Below are positions 5,621-10,377 of a stretch of DNA of 10,377 nucleotides, piece after piece. Under the pieces are notes generated by a model. It did no database searches. It saw nothing but the letters and a program-made list of their open reading frames with translations, and was not told where the DNA came from. How positions within the stretch are numbered: the stretch's first letter is position 1; every line of letters starts with the position of its first letter. A program made the position numbers and the translations under genes. Origin of the DNA: JBCCRH01 sp039208045 (GTDB taxonomy: Bacteria > Bacteroidota > Bacteroidia > Chitinophagales > Saprospiraceae); assembly GCA_039208045.1 (NCBI GenBank), contig JBCCRH010000205.1:1-10377 (forward strand). The letters run 5' to 3'.

Positions 5621-8193
5621 GCAAAAAAGTACTTTTAATTGGTTGGGATGGGGCCGATTGGAAAATCATCCATTCGCTCATAGATCAAGGCCTATTGCCC
5701 AATCTAGAGCAACTGATTAATCAGGGAGTAAGTGGTAAATTGGCTACGCTTGACCCTCCCTATTCCCCAATACTTTGGACTTCTATTGCCACCGGAAAAC
5801 GCGCTCCTCAACATGGCATTCTTGGTTTTCACGAACTCACCCCCGATGGCCAGCACATCCGCCCCGTACTTTCACACTCCCGACAGTGCAAGGCTATTTG
5901 GAATATACTATCCCAAAAAAAGATGGCTACCCATTTGGTAGGCTGGTGGCCCTCTCACCCCGCAGAACCAATTAATGGGATAGCGGTGTCTAACTTTTTC
6001 CATCGCGCTAGTAGTACCACCCATGCCCATTGGGAGGTTGATCCGCACGCCATACATCCCAAGACGGCGGCTTCCCATTTTGCAGCACTAAGAATTCACC
6101 CCAGCGAGCTCACCCCGGCTCATTTATACCCCTTTTTCCCTTTGCTCAAACACATGACCCGTAACTACGGGAAGGCTATTCAAAAAGTACGTCAAGTACT
6201 AGCAGAAACAGCTAGCCTCCAAGCCATTTTTACCAACATCCTTCGGACACAAACTTGGAATTTTGCCAGCGTCTATTTTGATGGGATCGATCGTATTTGC
6301 CATGATTTTATGAATTATCATCCACCCAAGTTGGCACATATTCCACAGCAGGAATACGAGCTCTTCCAAGAGGTCGTCACTGGCATCTATCGCTTTCATG
6401 ATATGATGCTGGGCAGTGTGATGCAATTGGCAGGCGACGAGGCGACTATTCTTTTAGTGTCTGACCACGGCTTCAAATCGGATCAATTACGACTTAGAAA
6501 AGTGTCCTATGAGCCAGCGGGTATTGCCTATGAGCATAGTCAACATGGTATTTTTGTGGCCAAAGGCCCCTTACTAAAAAAGGATCAGTTGGTGCATGGC
6601 GCTACCCTCTTGGACATCACCCCTACCCTACTCCATCTGTTCGACCTTCCCATCGGTCATGATATGGAAGGCGTGCCATTGCTCTCTATATTCGAAGCGC
6701 CCAAGACACCTACTTATATTCCAAGTTGGGAAGACGTGGCAAACGATCAGCAAGAGCAAAAATCGGATGATTTTGCAATGGACAGCTCCCAATCTAAGCA
6801 TTTGCTACAGCAGCTCATTGACTTGGGATATGTGGAACCACTACCCGAAAATCAAGCCTTAGCCCTCCAACAAACCAAACAATTTTGTGATACCAATTTG
6901 GCTAGAGCCTATTTTGATGGTGGCCAACTACTCGAAGCCACGGCTCTATTTGAACAAATTTATGCGCAAAGCCCCGATGCTCCCTGGATTGCCTTTCGCT
7001 TGGCCGTCTGTTACCAGATGCTAGCTAGGCACCAGGACTGCCGCGCCCTACTCACCCAGCTCAAAGACAGCCATTATTACCAAAGTTGGTTACTATCTAC
7101 GGTGGAGGCCAGCCTACTTATGGGTGAAGGCCGCTATCAAGAGGCTATTAGTATCTTAGATACCATCGATTTTCCAGAAACGGGCCACCTGGCCGCTATT
7201 CATGTACAAGTTGCGCAGTGCTATGCCAAGTTGGGCCAGCGCGAGCAAGTAAAAGCACAGCTGGAACAAGCCCTCGCCATTGATCCTGACTATGCCGAAG
7301 CGCACCAAGCTTTGGGTATTTGGTATTTTAACCAACAGCAATATTCTATGGCCCTCGATCATTTACTGCAAGCCATTGGGCTAGATTATCAATTGGCGAC
7401 TTGCCATTATTATATTGGAAGAAGCTCCTTGGCATTGGGGAAATACGAAGCAGCAGCCGATGCGCTGAAAATGACCCTACTGATTAGCCCACAAAACAAT
7501 CATGCAAGAGAACTACTAGCACACACCCTCAAAACAGCGCTACACCGCCCGACAGAAGCAGCCCAAGTGTTGCAAGCTTACCAAAAATACCTACAAGGCA
7601 CCATCATGGTGGTCTCGGGCTTACCTCGCTCTGGCACTTCTATGATGATGCAGATGCTCGAAGCGGGGGGTATCCCCATTTATACCGACCATAAAAGAGC
7701 CGCAGACCCAAGCAATAGCCAAGGTTACTACGAGCATGAAGCGGTAAAGAAGATTATTTACAACCAACACTGGTTAGCCGACACTAAAAGTAAAGCCGTA
7801 AAGATTGTGGCTCCTTTAATCACCCACTTGCCTTACAACTATCGATATAAAGTCATTTTTATGCAACGGCCACTTTCAGCAATTTACGATTCGCAAATGC
7901 GAATGCTAGCGCGGCTTGGCAAAGAAGCTGACTACTTTTCGCTTCCACTAATGGAGCAGTTGGAGCAACAACTGAAGCGAAGTCAAGAGTGGATGACCAG
8001 ACACCCTAGCCTAGAGGTGCTCTATGTGCCCTATCAGGAAGTACTACAGACACCTTTAGAATGGGCCATCAAGATTGCCGAATTTCTACAACAGCCCTTA
8101 GCGCCTCTTGCTATGAGCCATCGTATTGATCCGAGCTTACAGCACGAGCAATCAACTCCACCTATCAAACCGTTCAAACAACACCAGCTATGA
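5617..8193 (+). CDS. Fusion enzyme: alkaline-phosphatase-superfamily phosphoesterase + TPR + sulfotransferase-like domain
   Basis: The 858-residue protein has no signal peptide, so it should be cytoplasmic. Residues 1 to about 360 form an alkaline-phosphatase-superfamily domain of the type I phosphodiesterase/predicted phosphohydrolase-phosphomutase kind. The two-metal site looks complete: Asp11 (GWDGADW), nucleophile Ser50 (PPYSPILWTSIATG), Asp225 and His229 (DGIDRICHD), Asp283-His284 (VSDHGF) and His310 (SQHGIF). About residues 420-655 are TPR-like helical repeats, clearest at 523-625 (EQALAIDPDYAEAHQALG). From 661 a P-loop sulfotransferase-like domain begins with VSGLPRSGTS (666-675), the expected PAPS 5'-phosphosulfate loop. 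A likely 3'-phosphate site follows in FMQRPLSAIYDSQ (748-760). The C-terminal LEVLYVPYQEVLQTP also suits bacterial sulfotransferase-like proteins. It is not a sulfatase: there is no CxPxR or SxPxR motif. Substrates are unknown. ATGA overlaps at both ends tie it to its neighbours. Confidence 0.88.
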   Translation: MSKKVLLIGWDGADWKIIHSLIDQGLLPNLEQLINQGVSGKLATLDPPYSPILWTSIATGKRAPQHGILGFHELTPDGQHIRPVLSHSRQCKAIWNILSQKKMATHLVGWWPSHPAEPINGIAVSNFFHRASSTTHAHWEVDPHAIHPKTAASHFAALRIHPSELTPAHLYPFFPLLKHMTRNYGKAIQKVRQVLAETASLQAIFTNILRTQTWNFASVYFDGIDRICHDFMNYHPPKLAHIPQQEYELFQEVVTGIYRFHDMMLGSVMQLAGDEATILLVSDHGFKSDQLRLRKVSYEPAGIAYEHSQHGIFVAKGPLLKKDQLVHGATLLDITPTLLHLFDLPIGHDMEGVPLLSIFEAPKTPTYIPSWEDVANDQQEQKSDDFAMDSSQSKHLLQQLIDLGYVEPLPENQALALQQTKQFCDTNLARAYFDGGQLLEATALFEQIYAQSPDAPWIAFRLAVCYQMLARHQDCRALLTQLKDSHYYQSWLLSTVEASLLMGEGRYQEAISILDTIDFPETGHLAAIHVQVAQCYAKLGQREQVKAQLEQALAIDPDYAEAHQALGIWYFNQQQYSMALDHLLQAIGLDYQLATCHYYIGRSSLALGKYEAAADALKMTLLISPQNNHARELLAHTLKTALHRPTEAAQVLQAYQKYLQGTIMVVSGLPRSGTSMMMQMLEAGGIPIYTDHKRAADPSNSQGYYEHEAVKKIIYNQHWLADTKSKAVKIVAPLITHLPYNYRYKVIFMQRPLSAIYDSQMRMLARLGKEADYFSLPLMEQLEQQLKRSQEWMTRHPSLEVLYVPYQEVLQTPLEWAIKIAEFLQQPLAPLAMSHRIDPSLQHEQSTPPIKPFKQHQL

Positions 8194-9452
8194 AAAAAGA
8201 AAACAACCCTTTAGCTACAGCAGAAATCACCCGACTATTCATTCGACTAAAAAATTATCAAGGACGCACCAAAACCTTTACGCAACTCCTACAGCGCGCT
8301 AAACACAACAACTACGCTAAATCGACACTGCTGCCCATCATCCCATTAGCGGCAACCGCCCTCACCCCATTGGTTAGCACCGGACAGAGTTGCAGCATGG
8401 GGGGTAGTATCAGCACGCCCGGCACTTGCAATGCAGGCGATTTTCTGATAGATGTAGATGGAGGCGGAGCAGATTTTGCCTTTGTGGCAAATGCTGGCGG
8501 GCTGTATATGCGGAGTATTACGGGGGGAACTATAGCGAGTTCAGCCGTTGGAAGTTATCAGTATGCTACTGCTTATGCCATCGATGCGAGCATTAGTGCG
8601 GGAGGAAGCTTTGCAGCGGGTGGCAATCCTATGGGTGGCGCCATTTGTGGCTATGCTACGAGTGCTTCCTGGGTATTGGAAACCAGTTTTGGAGGAGGAG
8701 CAGGCGACTGGTTTGATGCAGGAGGAGGTGCCATCACTAGGGCTATCGGCTTCAAGAAAGACAATAAACTGGGCTTCATAGAGGTAACTTGGAACAATAC
8801 GACCAGCGCCGTAAGCATTGGGGAGTATGGCCTTGCTGAACAAACAAGTGACCAGATCACTAGTATCGTAGCTGGGCAGTGCGCCACTTTGCCCGTAGAA
8901 TTGATTTCCTTTAAAGCAGAACGCCAAAAAGAACACATCCTGCTAAGCTGGGAAACCGCAAGCGAGCAGAACAATGCAGGCTTTGAAGTAGAGCGCAGCA
9001 CCGATGGGACAAGCTTTTATAAAATAAGTTGGATGGAGGGCGTCGGGCAATCGCAAGAAATCGTACTGTATGAATTTGAAGATAGTCCTGTGCAGCCTAA
9101 CGTCACCTATTATTATCGCTTAAAGCAAATAGATTTTGATGGTCGTTCTACTTATTCGTCAGTAGTGGTGGTGCAGCCAGCACTCACCAGTCAGTTTTTT
9201 GTAGGCACATTACAGCCCAACCCAGCCCGCCACTCCCTGACAGAATTACCCATCTTCTCGCCCGACCCTCAAACGGTCACCTTGGCTATCTACAATGCGA
9301 TAGGGCAGCAAATACGGCAGCAAGCGCTGCGTGTAGAAGCAGGAACGCAGTTGATTCCCCTGAGTTTGCAGGGCTTAGAAGCAGCCAATTATTTTATTCG
9401 TGTCCGTTTAGCCGATGGAAGTGTATATTACAGGAAGTTAGTCGTTCTATAG
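8190..9452 (+). CDS. Secreted protein with type IX (Por) secretion C-terminal domain
   Basis: The 420-residue product appears to be exported through Sec and then across the outer membrane by the type IX system. A long basic N-region (about 45 residues) comes before the hydrophobic core TLLPIIPLAATALTPLVST (46-64), with likely cleavage near GQS-C. Residues 68-231 form a Gly/Ala-rich, probably beta domain with DFLIDVDGGGADF and GFIEVTWNN motifs and four Cys (68, 80, 153, 231) that could form disulfides. A fibronectin-like module follows (LPVELISFKAERQ to YYRLKQIDFDG, about 234-328), very common in Bacteroidota surface proteins. The sorting domain spans about 343-420 (LQPNPA, then GLEAANYFIRV and a KLVVL end). 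ATG 8190 overlaps the TGA of the fusion-enzyme gene (ATGA). No other Met occurs before residue 70, so the long signal is not a simple start error. It is a natural candidate target or partner of the operon, but this is inference. Confidence 0.87.
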   Translation: MKKENNPLATAEITRLFIRLKNYQGRTKTFTQLLQRAKHNNYAKSTLLPIIPLAATALTPLVSTGQSCSMGGSISTPGTCNAGDFLIDVDGGGADFAFVANAGGLYMRSITGGTIASSAVGSYQYATAYAIDASISAGGSFAAGGNPMGGAICGYATSASWVLETSFGGGAGDWFDAGGGAITRAIGFKKDNKLGFIEVTWNNTTSAVSIGEYGLAEQTSDQITSIVAGQCATLPVELISFKAERQKEHILLSWETASEQNNAGFEVERSTDGTSFYKISWMEGVGQSQEIVLYEFEDSPVQPNVTYYYRLKQIDFDGRSTYSSVVVVQPALTSQFFVGTLQPNPARHSLTELPIFSPDPQTVTLAIYNAIGQQIRQQALRVEAGTQLIPLSLQGLEAANYFIRVRLADGSVYYRKLVVL

Positions 9453-9482
9453 TTCAACAATGCAGTTCAAAATAAACCCAAC

Positions 9483-10244
9483 TTGGAAGATACCGTTACC
9501 ATCATTATTGTAGATGATGAGCAGCAAGCCCGCTCCACCTTGCAGAAGCTCTTGCGCATTCACTGCACAAACATCCAGCTATTGGGTATGGCTAGCACTA
9601 TTGCGCAGGCCCAGAAACTGCTGGCTGCCTCCCCTCCCGATTTGCTACTGCTCGATATTAATCTGGGCAAGCACTCTGGTTTTGATCTTCTCAATTCATT
9701 GGGGGAACAAAATTTCCACCTTGTCTTCACCACTGCCTACGACGAATTTGCCCTCAAGGCATTTAAGTACCATGCTATTGATTATCTCTTGAAACCGATC
9801 GACCCGGATGCGCTGACTCATGTGATTAATCGAGTGCGCAGAGAGAAAAAACAGCTAGCATTTCAACAGATCAAATCACTCCTGGAAAGCATGCACACTC
9901 ATACCTTTGATCGAATCGCTATTTCTACTAGCGAAGGCATCTCTTTCCTGCTACTCCACGAAATTATCCGATTGGAATCCGACCGGAGCTACACTACCTT
10001 TTACACTACCCGAGGAAAAAAACTGACCGTCTCTAAAAATCTCAAAGAATTTGAACAATTGCTGCCGACGGATCAGTTCTTTCGCGTGCATCAGTCGCAT
10101 ATTATCAATATCAAGCAGGTTAGCATGATTTTAAAAAGAGACGGTGGCTACCTATTGATGAGTGATCAAGCAGAATTACCCATCTCCAGAAGGCGCAAAC
10201 AGCTCCTATTAGAGCTACTGAACCGCAATAGTTTGAATTATTGA
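9483..10244 (+). CDS. LytTR-family response regulator
   Basis: This 253-residue two-component regulator has a receiver domain with the acidic pair Asp11-Asp12 (IIIVDDE), phospho-acceptor Asp58 (LLLLDINLG), Thr83-Thr84 (FTTAYDEFA) and Lys104 (YLLKPID), so it is competent for phosphorylation. A LytTR DNA-binding domain follows at about 143-247, with the typical FFRVHQSHIINIKQV and a basic SRRRKQ end. Such regulators pair with His_kinase-type sensors like the one at 233-2971. It lies 30 bases after the stop of the secreted-protein gene and in the same frame, with no in-frame ATG between, so TTG 9483 is the best start (MEDTVTIIIVDDE). The ATG at 9460 is out of frame and ends after 17 codons. No Shine-Dalgarno site is visible, so translation may depend on the upstream gene. 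It may regulate its own operon, but targets cannot be read from sequence. Confidence 0.9.
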   Translation: MEDTVTIIIVDDEQQARSTLQKLLRIHCTNIQLLGMASTIAQAQKLLAASPPDLLLLDINLGKHSGFDLLNSLGEQNFHLVFTTAYDEFALKAFKYHAIDYLLKPIDPDALTHVINRVRREKKQLAFQQIKSLLESMHTHTFDRIAISTSEGISFLLLHEIIRLESDRSYTTFYTTRGKKLTVSKNLKEFEQLLPTDQFFRVHQSHIINIKQVSMILKRDGGYLLMSDQAELPISRRRKQLLLELLNRNSLNY

Positions 10245-10377
10245 GCCATTTTCAATTTACAAAAATTTAAATATGTATATTTTTCTTAAACTGAAATAAA
10301 TTTATTTTCAACTCACCAATACTTACAATCACCTGATTTTTAGTAAATTAAATCCAAAATACTCCTAAAAAAATTAG
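10245..10377. other. AT-rich intergenic tail with a 14-bp palindrome
   Basis: The last 133 bases are very AT-rich and have no open frame of note. AAATAAATTTATTT at 10294-10307 is a perfect palindrome, and AAATAT/ATATTT near 10270-10283 forms a second small inverted repeat. There is no GC-rich hairpin with a T tract, so no standard terminator is visible for the operon. The region may hold the promoter of the next gene. Confidence 0.45.

Noticed and set aside
5764..5800. Sulfatase active site in the alkaline-phosphatase-like domain
   Set aside because: The nucleophile region reads YSPILWTS and lacks the C/S-x-P-x-R motif needed for formylglycine, so the domain is a phosphoesterase type, not a sulfatase.
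5732..5975. Plus-strand overlapping frames inside the phosphoesterase domain
   Set aside because: The translations contain no recognisable motif and the real frame carries the catalytic residues, so these are frame shadows.
8541..8936. Long antisense frames inside the secreted-protein gene (up to 131 codons)
   Set aside because: They lie fully inside a well-supported gene, with Ser/Thr-rich shadow composition and no domains. They reflect the Gly-rich codons of the sense strand.
2357..9330. Shared 16-mer CGGCAGCAAGCGCTGC at 2357-2372 and 9315-9330
   Set aside because: Both copies encode RQQAL in coding sequence with similar codon choice, and the match ends where the proteins diverge. Chance is the simpler reading.
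9460..9513. ATG 9460 as the regulator start
   Set aside because: It is in a different frame and stops after 17 codons, before any receiver motif could be read.
1..10377. CRISPR array, tRNA, rRNA, transposase or integrase
   Set aside because: No regularly spaced repeats, cloverleaf-like sequence or recombinase motifs were seen on either strand by reading.

Overview
The window reads as a chromosomal segment from a Bacteroidota bacterium, most likely of the Saprospiraceae/Lewinella type. The evidence is a secreted protein with a Por (type IX) secretion C-terminal domain, a LytS-type kinase with a periplasmic propeller sensor paired in style with a LytTR regulator, A-rich start regions rather than strong Shine-Dalgarno sites, and possible TAnnTTTG promoter boxes. 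The lineage is inferred from gene style only. No RNA gene, CRISPR array, transposase or complete mobile element was seen.

Layout. Positions 2-130 hold the C-terminal tail of an unidentified plus-strand reading frame that runs in from the left. Positions 233-2971 encode a large sensor histidine kinase (propeller blades, Y_Y_Y domain, one membrane helix, His_kinase and ATPase domains). It starts abruptly, without the signal peptide its topology needs, and looks 5'-truncated. Its stop codon directly abuts the stop of a minus-strand pair: an S41-family peptidase (5011-3533) followed after 3 bases by a small probable lipoprotein (3529-2972).

Positions 5012-5431 are a divergent intergenic region with nested inverted repeats. 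From there a plus-strand operon runs almost to the end of the window. It contains a 62-residue protein of unknown function, an 858-residue fusion of an alkaline-phosphatase-superfamily phosphoesterase, TPR repeats and a sulfotransferase-like P-loop domain, a type IX-secreted surface or extracellular protein, and a LytTR response regulator. The first three genes are joined by two ATGA stop/start overlaps, so they are probably translated together. The regulator follows after 30 bases and probably uses a TTG start. The last 133 bases are very AT-rich.

How they may work together (inference). The overlapping gene trio is the most unusual part. One cytoplasmic polypeptide carries both a phosphoesterase-like and a sulfuryl-transferase-like active site, and it is locked in expression to a small partner and a secreted protein. 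This would fit a tailoring system that sulfates or phospho-modifies a glycan, lipid or the secreted protein. The LytTR regulator at the operon end could control the operon, and the kinase 6.5 kb upstream is a candidate partner. No substrate can be read from the sequence.
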